From Antitrichia curtipendula (lineage: Eukaryota > Streptophyta > Bryopsida > Hypnales > Leucodontaceae), in the NCBI GenBank assembly GCA_951230915.1, contig OX579638.1, forward strand, positions 34,076,322 to 34,140,321: a stretch of DNA of 64,000 nt. Reading direction: 5' to 3'. The translations under genes were made by a program, and so were the position numbers. Below, one piece after another: positions 34,781-46,000 of the stretch. The first letter of the stretch is position 1, and the number at the start of each line of letters is the position of its first letter. The notes beneath the pieces were generated by a model. That model searched no databases, was not told the DNA's origin, and saw nothing but the letters and a program-made list of their open reading frames with translations.

Positions 34781-35836
34781 ATCGTGAGATCTCTCGACAT
34801 ACGGTGGAGTAGCACACCTATCGTGATATCTCACGATGCATTGCGAGGGTTGTCGCGGCCATCATGTGATCTCACGATGCATTGTTCAGGTCGCTGCGGA
34901 CATCGTGAGATCCCACGAGGCTTTCCACGTTGAGGTAGCTTAGTCGAAAGTTAGGTTTTCTAGGTACACTACCCTGTTTAAGTTCGACTGTTAGACAATG
35001 AACCTCTCAGTGTTGTTTTTATGTGACATGTATTAGCATCATAAATCTTTATGAATATATGAATTTGTTTATGGTGTTCATTATGCGTGTAAAACACGGG
35101 CAGTCACCTGATATGTGAAGTGCGGGCTGTTTTTCTTTCCTCTGCTGAAATGGAAGTGGTTCATGTTTTTATCAATGACAAATACAGTGTTCAGATTATA
35201 CATGCACAAAGATTAGTTTGAATACGCATTTATTTTTTTACCCTTTCAGTCCGTGTTGGAATTCCAATCGACTGGGTTTTGCATGTTCACAATTACGTGG
35301 ACATCAGAGGTTGGATGTATTTCAGTAGTGATAGAACCCCGATTTTCTCCACACAAACTGAAATATCTCAGATGGAATAGTACATTAGCCGATATTCATC
35401 AGTCTACAGATGTATGCTGAATGTTTGAGCACTTGTGACTCACTTGTCTACAGTCCTGTCATTCCACTAGATGTAGTGTGAAATGACAATGTTTCTTGTG
35501 TTAGCACTCCATCGGGGGATCTCCTGCTTAGATAAAAATGGTCTCCTTCTTCCCAAGAGGAAGTGCTTGTTTGATAATTCTGAAGTGATGTTTGGGACTT
35601 CCAGTGAATTTCAAGTTTTCCTCCATTAATGTATCTATGAATTGCACTGTCTACAGCACATGAATCAAACTGTACCGCTTCGACACGAAGATTGTCAATG
35701 AAGCTGCCGCATATTCGACAACCTTGTTAGGGGATCTTACGATGCATTCGTTTCAAACAGAACGTTGAGTGAGGTATTAATATAGGGCTCGGAGCCGTAT
35801 TTGCTTGAACTAGTTGTCATCGTGAGATCTCTCGAT
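34781..35836. repeat. Family 2 palindromes downstream of locus X
   Basis: Copies at 34781-34797, 34820-34837, 34861-34878, 34902-34919, 35728-35743 and 35819-35836 match ATCGTGRGATCYCACGAT with one to three changes. None falls in the exons. The rest of 34726-36045 holds no gene I can support. Confidence 0.85.
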
Positions 35837-36433
35837 AGATTCGGGGACGTGAGTTGTAAATGGGATGCTGAAATTATGGAAACCCGGTCCACAGATCTCC
35901 CAATCTAGGCACGTGAACTCTGGCACAGTCAACTACGGAACAGTAATTTACAAATTTTCTAGCATTTCCAAGCACACGAAGAAGCACTCTCCAAAAGACT
36001 TATGAGTGCAGAAATTGAGGTAGATCGGGGGATTTCACCATCTCTTTAATTCTGGACTATTGAAAGTCCAGAAGTAGTTAAATATGGCATACCAGATGCA
36101 TTATCGAGCTGTAGAGTCAATGTTGGTGGCAGAGGATGAGTTGGGATCGCTTCTGGAGGAGGTGGAAGGAGGGAGTCCAAACAAATATCCGAGCTGTTCA
36201 AGATTGCCTTGGTTAATATGGATTGCGTCTCTTCTTGAGAAAATAATGTGCTTGACGAATTCTTTGGTTCTTGTTCAAGATCACACAACAACTTTGCAAT
36301 GGACCCAATGGTATGATTGGAGTCCGTTGGGAAGATGTCCAGTCCATAGTGTGCGTATCGAACGTCCCCATGACCATGGGCAATCATACCCGTCACAGCA
36401 ACAGGCATTTTCATGAAGAAATTTGTTGCTTTG

Positions 36434-39400
36434 TGTCGCAGCACAGGATAAGCAATTCCCATGTTATACTCCCAAAAACCACTCTAAAGCATAACAAAGT
36501 GACTCTAAAGATCGAACCCACAAGATTCTGTGAAGTATCTAACTCTATTAACGAACTAAGCCAAGTCAGTAGTAATATCCATCTTTTCCGGTTCTCCTTT
36601 TATGACCGGAAGTTCAAACACCCAGAAAACAAAGGACCGGATTCTTTCTATCTTCCGATTCCCGCTAGTCTTTCGGTTATCGAATCCAACACAACCCCAA
36701 GACCCTATCTCTTCCGGTCCGGGTATCCGTCTAGGCCAATCCGCTCTAGACAACTCACAACCATTTCCTCTCCTATCCGGTTTGGTTTTACCTCTGTTTA
36801 GCCATCAGAGGGTTCGCCGCTTGCTTTTGAGAGTGGTAGGCCCACCACACCTTCCGTTACTTATAGTGGCTGAAGACCCACTTTCCAAATCTCTTCCTTC
36901 CTAGGCTAGTACGGATCCGGTTTGGTCCTTCACAGCAATCCAGATTGCAATCCGGTCCACTAGTCACACAAAGACCCCCCGTACGATCCTCTCAATACTA
37001 CAACGACCCTGATGTCATCCTATTCCGTGCGAAGCTAAGGCGGTTACAAGTGCACCCGTCCATTCCAACGTCAACTAGAATTCTTCCGTTTACTGTTAAG
37101 ATGGTGAGACCTCACAGGAGATCGGACACTCAACCGGATTTCTCACCCAGGAGTTCTAGCGCGACTAAGGACTCCCTCCCTATCCGCCTAGCCTAACAAC
37201 GGCTTTCTCATCCGGAATCTCAAACTCTAGACGCGCTGAGGCACTGAAGTTCACTCCCAGCTCTATCCTATCCGCTCACATGCACTTAGAACCAAGAAAA
37301 CACCAAGGGGAGAAATCCCAACGCATCCGCTCGTGCTTTCCGAACTCCCTCACGCACAACGCTGCCAAAACATGGGAGAAAGTACAACAAGAAAGTACAA
37401 AGAGAGAACACAAAGAAAATGTAGAAGGAAAGACTCCCAGTCCTCAGCACAAGGATTGAATTATATATACTTTGAGAACTTCCAAAAATAACAAAAGGCA
37501 AAAAGAGCCGTTAAAAGTCAACCTAAATCCGGATCCTAACTTCCGGTCCTTCTAACACTACCGGATCGGATTACTTAATCCGGATCCGTTCCTGTCCTAT
37601 CTTTCCTAACTTATTCTACATCGCTATCCCGCGCCCCAACGAAGGACTCTTGGGCTCCGCCTCCAATTGCTTGAAGACTTCTTCCAAGTTCCTGTTCCGC
37701 TCTCCGGCCATCGGATCTGGCATGTCAGAACCGGGAGAGTCTTCGATGTTGATCGGCGCGGTCTGGGAAGGCTGACTCGGCTTTGACTGCGGAGTCTGGT
37801 CCCTTCCTTCCCTTGGGTCTGGCACTTCCGGAAACGATTCCGGCATGGAGATGTCCGATAGGTGGACCCTCATCGATCCAGTCAGCTTCTGTGTACACTC
37901 CTCCATCCGGTCCGCCGCTCCTCGTGCTAAGACCAAATTCTTCTCCATCTGGTCGGAGAAGTCAGTCAGAATCCGGACTATCCGGGTACCGGATAGTTTC
38001 TTCTCCTCCAAGACCTTCTCGTCGAAGAGTCTGGCCCTGACTGCCATGCTTCCGGTCTCTCCGAAAGTCGCCTTTACCGATTCCGCCACCTTTTGCGTCT
38101 TGTCCGCCATTATCCGGGTGGCGGCCATATCTTCCTTGAAGGTGGCCACTTCCGCCTTCAACATGTCGACCTCCTCTTGAAGTCGATGGATCTCTGCTTC
38201 CTGCTTCCGGATCTCGACCGGATTGGTGATGCACTCCGCTACCTTTCCTGGCAACTTGCTATCCGGTGTTGCCTGCACCAACTCTCCGATCTGGATTAGG
38301 GCGATTCTCTTCGCCTCCCAGTCCAGGCAGATGTCGACGAGGATCTTCACCAACTTCTCGAACGGGTCGATCGGTCCCTTCTTCGAACAGCCTACCTTCT
38401 CCCCTTCCGGTGTCTTCTCCTTTCCGGTTTTATCACCGAGTGGAGATCCTCTTCCGGTCGGAGACGTCGTCTTGTGCCGCTTGGGCTGCCTCTCCGCCTC
38501 TTCTTCATCTTCTTCTTCTTCTTCGGTCTTGGATCCGGTTTCCTCTTTCTCCTCGTTCGTTTCCGATTCTCCGTATTTCAGGAGATTTTCTTGGGCCTTC
38601 CACTCCTTCTCTTCCGAGTCTAAAAGGAGCTGGTGTTGCTCATAGAGGTGGAAGAGGTAGGGACACACGGGTGTCGGCCTACTCCTTCCGATCCTCGGCG
38701 CCAACTGGGCCACCAGATCGAACATGATCCGGGCCCAGTCCGCTTTCCGGTCACCGCTCAGGGCACCAAAAATAGTGTTGCCGAGGGTGATTGTCACCCT
38801 TGTCGGCTTTTCCGGATGGAGGATCGGGATCAGGAACTGTAACAGTTTCCGATGCCAGTCGTCGATGCAGTCTTCCACCGCGTATCCGTCCTTGGGGTTG
38901 ACCGCTCCTCGGAACTTGCCCCGGACGTACTCGTCCTTCCGGTTTGCCATCCCGTGGCCTCCTGCCCGGAACTTATAAACCTCCCTCCAGATCTCTTTCG
39001 TCCATTGATGTGGAACACAGCGGATCGTGTTGTCGAACTGGTTCGTCCACTTCCCCTGGATCTCCTTCACCATCCGCTCGTCCTTGAAACCCCAAGGTTT
39101 GTCGAGCAAACCCTGGCACCCCATCCGGTTGAGATCCAACCGGAGCATCTCCATCTCCTCCTCTGTCGAAGGGAGAACCGGAACGACCTTCCGGAGTTTG
39201 ACCGAAGCCGACGACGTGGATGGGCTTGGTTTGTTCCGCCTAAGCTGCGGCATGGACACAGACTAGATCTAAGACAGTCCTTTCCGATTCTACCTCACAC
39301 AGTCCTAGCCGCACGTCCTGTTCTCACGTTCTCTCTCCGATCTCAACCGGAATCCTGCACAGCGATCGGTACGCAACCGGAAACCTACCCTGCAACACAC

Positions 39401-39857
39401 CTCTAACACTCGCACACTCACGCACACACGCGAACACTCACACAACGCCGAAACACGAGGAGCGCGACAAAACACTCTCACCAAACGGAGTTTGGAAAAA
39501 GGAGTGCGACTGAGGAGGTGCTGGCCTTTTATAGTCTCTCCTGACCTAAAAGCCGTCATGATGACGTTTACCGGTCCGGTCCCACCAATCCAGTCTAATC
39601 CTAATCCGGTTCACTAATCCCAATCCGGTCCACTAACCCCAATCCGGTCCACTGCTACTTCCGGCCAAGGATCCGATTCCAATCCGGTTCCTGGGTGTCA
39701 CCACTAGGATTGGATTCGTTCGAACTACTCCACTATTTCAATGTCTTTCCTAATTTTCCGTCCTCTGCTGTTTCTAGACAAAACCTACATACTAATCGAT
39801 AGTTTCCGTTCCGTTTTCTAGATAAACAACTGAAAACCAAAAATTCGGACTGCGACA
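36434..39857 (-). mobile_element. 3.42-kb TG...CA element (element 2)
   Basis: The ends TGTCGCAG and CTGCGACA form an 8-bp terminal inverted repeat and are flanked by CTTTG (36429-36433 and 39858-39862). The insertion splits locus Y, and excision restores its frame. It has the same organisation as element 1: one gag-like ORF on the minus strand, a long leader and tail, many TCCGGA hexamers, and no visible long terminal direct repeats. Confidence 0.87.
37616..39253 (-). CDS. Gag-like / plant transposon protein of element 2, intact
   Basis: An open frame of 545 residues from ATG 39253. The N-terminal third (LNRMGCQGLLDKPWGF, WTKEIWREVYKFR) and centre (PEKPTRVTITLGNTIFGAL, CPYLFHLYE) match the frameshifted protein of element 1. 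An acidic Glu-rich stretch follows at about residues 240-270, then probable coiled coil (about 350-410) and a Pro/Ser-rich tail. I see no zinc knuckle or enzymatic domain. All Gln codons are CAA or CAG and the frame ends in TAG, which argues against a genome-wide recoding of TAG. A structural (gag-like) or DNA-binding role is possible; neither is shown. Confidence 0.7.
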   Translation of the reverse strand: MPQLRRNKPSPSTSSASVKLRKVVPVLPSTEEEMEMLRLDLNRMGCQGLLDKPWGFKDERMVKEIQGKWTNQFDNTIRCVPHQWTKEIWREVYKFRAGGHGMANRKDEYVRGKFRGAVNPKDGYAVEDCIDDWHRKLLQFLIPILHPEKPTRVTITLGNTIFGALSGDRKADWARIMFDLVAQLAPRIGRSRPTPVCPYLFHLYEQHQLLLDSEEKEWKAQENLLKYGESETNEEKEETGSKTEEEEEDEEEAERQPKRHKTTSPTGRGSPLGDKTGKEKTPEGEKVGCSKKGPIDPFEKLVKILVDICLDWEAKRIALIQIGELVQATPDSKLPGKVAECITNPVEIRKQEAEIHRLQEEVDMLKAEVATFKEDMAATRIMADKTQKVAESVKATFGETGSMAVRARLFDEKVLEEKKLSGTRIVRILTDFSDQMEKNLVLARGAADRMEECTQKLTGSMRVHLSDISMPESFPEVPDPREGRDQTPQSKPSQPSQTAPINIEDSPGSDMPDPMAGERNRNLEEVFKQLEAEPKSPSLGRGIAM

Positions 39858-41604
39858 CTTTGGTCTTGTGAGATAAGCGCGGAGAAGCGGTCTTGGAGTG
39901 ATCCATTTTATCATGGATGATGGTTAGCATCTTCTCAGGATAATGTTTGGACATATGTCAATTAGAATAGTATAGTAGTCTATGGGCCCTTTGCCCATCA
40001 TTGTAAGTACTTAGAATTTGTGACCACTTCTCCGCAGCATAAGAAAGTGGAATGCATGCGGCCCTCAATTGCTTGTATTGGTCACACAAACCACATCGAG
40101 CAAAACTGTCTCCACGAGCCTTTGGAGCATATTCTGGAAAAGAAATCCGTCGAATGTTGCTCAAACCACTAGAAGAAATGGGCTGTAAGTTTAGTGATGC
40201 ATTGGCTTCATTGATTAATGGCAGTTGGGCACTCCAAAGGAATGCCAACGGTAAAACCATTGCAAGGACTTTCTCTCCCGATTCTAGCGTTCTCGTCTTG
40301 TGTGGCATTCTGTCAGCATCTAGCACAACAATAGTTTTCAATGTGGTAGTAGCTTGCAAGGTATGCATCCTTGGTTTTTTTGACCCCAAATTTCCATGTT
40401 CTTCCGGCTTCTTCCCATTTTTGGACATTTCCTCGTATCTATAAAATGTAGCCTTCGAAATCCCATGAATGGTCCACCATGCAGTGGGACACATGTTTCT
40501 ACCTTTCAGGGTAATCCATTCCTTGCCGGCAGGATCTTTGTGGATTTGACCATGCACATCAAGAAGACACCTCTTTCGATTATATACTCCATTGTTTATA
40601 TGGAGTTGAGTTCGGAGGATCTGGATTTGCCCACGCGGAAATGGCTGCAAGCAATTACTCTCGCAACATGTTTTGGTAGAAACTTGAGTGATTGCATCAA
40701 CAGTGAGAAGGGACTCTTTTTTGGAAGGGAGATCAGGCTCTACCCTCTCACGAGTGGTTTCGTAAGACCAAACCCCTTTACGGACCCTTTGAATAAAGGC
40801 GTTGACGGCCATGTTGTAAATGTTTGTCTGGTCATGGTCATACAAACTCACACCGTCAAGAAACACTTGTTTGATTTGCCAAGAATGAATTGACCACATC
40901 CAACCGGACAGAACTTCCTCCTCATACAAAGACTTTGCAATTTGGAGAGCCACTCGGTCGTCACTGAGAGGTCTACGTATGGTCCGAGTCCACGACGAGA
41001 CTTGGATCAACATTTTGACAAACTCCATTTGCAACATCCACTCCCGCTTTGTTTCATAGCGTAACAACCCGAGGATGCCATTTTGCCCTAGGAATCCCGT
41101 CGCACTCAGCAATTCCAAAAGGTAATACAAGCACAGGGTTAACGAACTCTTCAGGTCCATGGACATCCATTCTGTAAAATACACATCACCAGTAAGATTA
41201 CATATCCTCGAATCCATAAACAAATGTGGCAGCCAAAATTATTACAACACCATGTTACTAACCTGCATACTTAGAAATCAAACAAAGTTATGCTCTCTAT
41301 GAAATCAAAGTAAACTACATCATCGAGTTATTGACTACAATTTTATACTAAAGTATGACAGAATATCTATTAAACGTATTCCAGACGTAATTCATTGTGA
41401 AAATAATTAGTGAACTTCACCTTGGCATTCCTATCCTCGAAGCAACGATGTTCACAAACTAATCAGAACTACATTATAAACACTACAAAGGCTACCTTAT
41501 TTCTGGAATTTAGACCTTTCTCTTGACAATCGATTCATTATTCTGATTGGTCACCGTCAGATCTACGTATACTTATGTGATCCTGTAAATGGAAAATGTG
41601 ACCT

Positions 41605-42800
41605 AGACTCGAGGATAGAGGTTCTATAATACTTTTCTAACAAAGAGACTAGATCAAATAAGATACCAGAATATTATAATAATGACTCTCAACTCGAAGG
41701 CATTATCGATTCCATGATCGAAATGTCGTGGTGATATAACTGATACTATTCTTTTCTTGTGATTTTCTTGACCAAAAACCATTAATATTCTGTCATATTT
41801 CAATACGATTTGTTGGATAGGAAACTGCGTTCACAGTGTCAGATAGTTTACATCCTAGACTGTAAATAATACAGGTGTTGTATAATTATTAAGTCAATTA
41901 CATGGTATCATCGACTCAACGATCGTAGTTATGACCTGAAGTTATTGATACCAGTCTAACAGTCTTCACATTTGAGTGTCAATTACATGGGAAACTTGTT
42001 CACTGAGACTTTGTTAAATTTCTATACAATTCACTATTATAGAAGACCGACCATATCTACAGTTCAGGAAGTAAACTACTGAGTAGGATCACATCAAAAA
42101 ATACCCTCGACTCGAGGATACAAAAATTACGCAATTTATCATGTGGAGGTCCCTGTCAAATACATAAACTTTCGTAAAATCTTCACAATTAAAGGTCGTT
42201 CAATTTCTACAATAAGATAGCATATATTATTGCCGACTCGAGGATACTGCTCATCGTCCATCTAAATATGTAAACGTCTATATGAGTCAAGGATAGAGTT
42301 CGATGGTCATTCCTAATAATGGTAATCTCCTATATATCCTCGAGTCGGCGATAATCAGAAAACATTCTAGATTCAGAATTGTCGTCGACTCAGTCCAGGA
42401 AGTAAACTATTAAATATGGTTACCTCAAGCCGTATCTTCGACTCGAGGATAGAGAATCCACGCAGTTTATCGTGGGGAAGACCCCGTCAAATACAGATAG
42501 CATTCAAGAAATCCTCAAAATTATAGGTCGTCTAATTCTTATAATAAGATCAAATATATTATCGTCGACTTGAGGATATTTCCCATCGTACATCAACATA
42601 TGTAAGGGTCTACCATTGAGTCAAGGATAGACTTTATTAGTCATTACTAATTCTAACTATATCTTGTATATCCTCAAGTCGATGATAATCACAAGACATT
42701 CTAGATTCAAGAATTATCGTCGACTCGAGGATACATCCAGTTTCTCTACAATTTATCCTTATCGTCGACACGAGGATGTACGAGGATGTTTGAGGATGTA
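41605..42800. repeat. Family 3 palindromes upstream of locus Y
   Basis: About ten copies of a palindrome of the form TATCCTCGASTCGAGGATA are present. Examples are at 41605-41618 (half), 42102-42120, 42233-42247, 42334-42352, 42432-42450, 42560-42577, 42668-42686, 42713-42733 and near 42758. Intervening sequence is AT-rich and unrelated between copies. Some flanks look like diverged duplicates (42100-42350 against 42430-42700). Confidence 0.85.
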
Positions 42801-45183
42801 TGAGGATGTTCATCGAATATGCGTTATATGAAAATTCCGTAAAAGTCAGCGTACATATCGGAAACTGCGTACTTCAACGTTACGGAAGTCAGACTGAGGT
42901 AGAACATCCCCTTGTAGAACATTAATCAATGAGGATCCTATATTTCACTATTCTCTTCAGTAAGAAAACAAGATCCTTGAAGACAATAGAGGGCATCAGA
43001 CGTCCAAAACCACGTGCAGAACTATATGCGTAAACTAGTCAATACCAAAAGTACGTTATGTCTATAAAGAATAATCTCCAGCAACTACGGCAAGCATGCG
43101 CACCTGCAACGGTTACTCACTTCACTCTCCGGAAGTCCGCAGCGCGGTCATGAAACAATTTCCGAAAGAAGTTGGCGAAGCAATCAGCGGGAACTCTACA
43201 AAATCATCTGAAACGCGACGAGAAGAAGTGACGTTGCTGCAAAGGAGAAGCAAGGGGAAATCCGGCTTGAAGGGGACGGGGAGACACAACGGACCTGTCG
43301 GAGGAAGAAGGGCGGGAAAATATAGGCGCCAAATTCCGAAAATTTGAATTTGCTCCGAATGTACGGGTTATTAGGAATCCACTTTCTCTGACATTGCTTT
43401 ATTCCCACTTTTTGGACCACTTTCTGTCAGAATTAGGCCATGCAAAATGCGGCTCCATTAGTACCAAACCCAGAAAATCAAAGTCTAAATATACTCGCCT
43501 ACTATTAGTGCAGTCACTTGTCTTCTTGTGCAACTAGAGGTTAGATTTTATAGAATTGGAATAATTTCCCGCTATCCACGTAACTTCCAATGGGTGAAAC
43601 TGAAGATTTGGTTTCTAGTATTTTTTAATGGTTAATTTTTTGAATGGAAACTTAAGGATTTAGGGTTTATAGTTGCAGTTACAGTTTTGAGTTCAGATTT
43701 GAAGGTACCTGGATTCTGTTTTGAAGGTGAATTTTAGGGTTTAGGGTTACTCTTTTTTCATTCTATAGGATTCTAGGATTCAGGATTTAGGCTTATTCCT
43801 ACACATGATAAGTATTCAATCAGATTTTAGGGTTTAGAGGTGAGGATTTAGGGTTAGGGTTTAGGCTTCATAGGTTAATTTAAATTTTAGGGCTTTGGAT
43901 TATATTTCTACATTGATTAGTGACATAAAAAGATCTATTTAAAAAAACATGAAGAATGGAAAGAGCAACTGAAATTTTTATTTTCTGAGAAATTATCAAT
44001 TAGTTGAAAATTCGGGAAGTATGCCAGGTAATGCCGCGTAATTGGTTTTCCACAATAATTTGTGCACTAAGCATAACTCAAAACCAGGGTCAATAGAATA
44101 TACCTATGAAGGTTATTTGACCATCTAAAGCAGACAAAATGTTAGAGGCAATTTGATATTGTGAACAGATTGTAAAGGAGGCAAATGGTCGAGATTAGAA
44201 GAGGGGCAAATTGACTTATTGCCTTGGAGCTTTTGAATCATTTTTGGAGCCAAAGTTCAATAGTCAGAAAACTCTCTTGCCTCTCTCTCTCAGTTTTTTG
44301 CTAGTCTTAGCTTGTCCAGTTGTTGCAGATATTTATACAAAACTATTTTTCAAGCTTCATATACAAATTGTCTGTTGCAAATTGTTTTGGAGCAATGGAT
44401 GTTTGTTTGGCGTATTTGAAATCTAGTGATTTGATCCTTTTTATTTGATGTGTATTTGGATTGTGTTAAAATTAATCACAGGGAGATCACTTAGTTTATC
44501 TATAACTAACGATGTGTGTTCAAGTGATTTTTTGCCCCCCTATTTACTTTTTATTGAACTTTGATCTAGACCTATAGTTTTGAGTATTGTTTAATAAAGG
44601 CTACACTGAAGTTTCAAATTATCCAAAACTCTCAATTCAAATACCATATTAAACGATTTCTAGACAGGGTTGATTGTCATAGGACACTTACACCTTTTTA
44701 GTGTAAACTTGTCATAGAAAGTTATTTTTTTTATTCCTTCATGTCATGGCCATGTTACAAAATCTGGTAATTGCTTTAGGTGGTAAGATGACCATTATAG
44801 AAACACTTTTTGCTGATTTGGGGTAGTCTACAGATTCTTTTAGACTAATTAGGTAGAATAGTTCAGAACTAATTCATACTTAGTTTCTCCTAAAAATAAA
44901 ATTCCAATTGCTTCCTTCATTTCTCAGATTTGTCTTAGTATGAAAAAAATCAGAATTTTTTTGGTAATGGCAATATGACAAATTAGTTATTTTGCCTGTC
45001 ATAGGAAGGTTTACCTTAATTGTCTGTGTCAACTTGATTGTTTGTGAATTGTTTGTACCCTAAACCCTAAGCGTGGAATTGCTAAAGATCAAATTGACGG
45101 ACACTCTTTTATCTAAGCGGTTGTGATTTTAGAAGCTAGACCGACAAATTGACAAAGTGATTTGCTGGATCTTCAGTCTACAA
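42801..45183. other. Gene-free stretch with telomere-like tracts
   Basis: Short ORFs (43096-43347, 44211-44426) show no domain. Degenerate TTTAGGG units occur at 43665-43870. No other structure is seen. Confidence 0.4.
43665..43870. repeat. Degenerate TTTAGGG telomere-like repeats
   Basis: Scattered runs such as TTTTAGGGTTTAGGGTTA and GATTTAGGGTTAGGGTTTAG occur, the plant telomere word in decayed interstitial form. Confidence 0.6.
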
Positions 45184-46000
45184 TTAACCCCTTACTACCT
45201 AAGCGACCAAATATGGTGGTTGCAAAATTTCAGACTCATTTGGTTACGGGCTGTTAAATTCCTTTGACCGGTTAAAAAAATTTCAATGGCAATATTGAAG
45301 GTTAACTATTGGAAACTTTTATTTTTCACTAAAAACAGGTACATATTTGATTTTTGAGAGGTCCTCAAAGGCATGTATGTATCATTAGTGGAAAGAGTAA
45401 AGTTTGCAAATTTTAATTGATTTCCTGGCTTTGAACAAAGCTTGCCAACTTCACTTCCATTGAGATCTAAAAAGTTGTACTTATCCATTTGCTTTGAAAA
45501 TAGTCCCAATAGAAAGAGTAAAGTGTTTTCATGATTTTCACCTTTGAAAATTTAAACATGCAAGTGTTGATTTGGAGTTATTTGCGATGTCTACTTATCC
45601 AAAAAATTGCATTTCAACAATTGCAAGGTGGATTGTGTAATGAGTTTGATAGCTTTTCATGTGAAATTAAGTTTTTTGAAAGGGTATTTTAGTGTGCTAA
45701 CATAATTTGTAGTTGTTCATGTCACCTCCAATCCCCAAAAATATTTATTTGCAAATTTCTCAAACATTGAGGGCAGCATACTACAAATAGAAAACATACA
45801 TTTCTCTTGTTATGATCTCACAAACCCTATGCAATTTTGCACCCAAAATTGGTATACATACTAATAAGCTAGCTCTTTAAACATCTGTAAGGTTAGATTT
45901 TGAAAAAAACACAATTTACATAATTGGGGCCCACTATAAGTCCATGCTCTTTTTTCATAGGAAGAACACACTTGGAAAGGCTTAGGCACTTAGGGGTTAA
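45184..46000. mobile_element. TTAA-flanked element, second family
   Basis: The ends are TTAACCCCTTACTACCTAAG and, inverted, TTAACCCCTAAGTGCCTAAG, giving an imperfect 20-bp terminal repeat with TTAA at both edges. The interior differs from the other TTAA MITEs and has no ORF. Confidence 0.65.

Larger units (their letters stand above)
36046..41223 (-). pseudogene. Locus Y: homologue of X, split by a TG...CA element and truncated
   Basis: The 5' part is 41223-39863 and continues at 36433-36046 once the insertion 36434-39857 and one CTTTG duplication are removed; the frame then reads SHKTKATNFFMK, aligned with VMTKATAGLGQL in X. Shared features are Cys-rich CCESNC, the GISKATFYRY helix, HGNLGSKKPR, FARCGLCDQ, IIHDKMD and LQLDNAS. 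The TGA at 39967 aligns with Arg in X, a CGA-to-TGA change. After LQLDNAS the sequence loses similarity; GGTATGCC could be a splice donor, but the rest of the core is missing. The N-terminal 200 residues have no counterpart in X. Its upstream flank has family 3 palindromes rather than family 2. Confidence 0.72.

Noticed and set aside
43096..43347. 83-codon basic ORF
   Set aside because: Single short frame with a complementary ORF and no homology; treated as chance.
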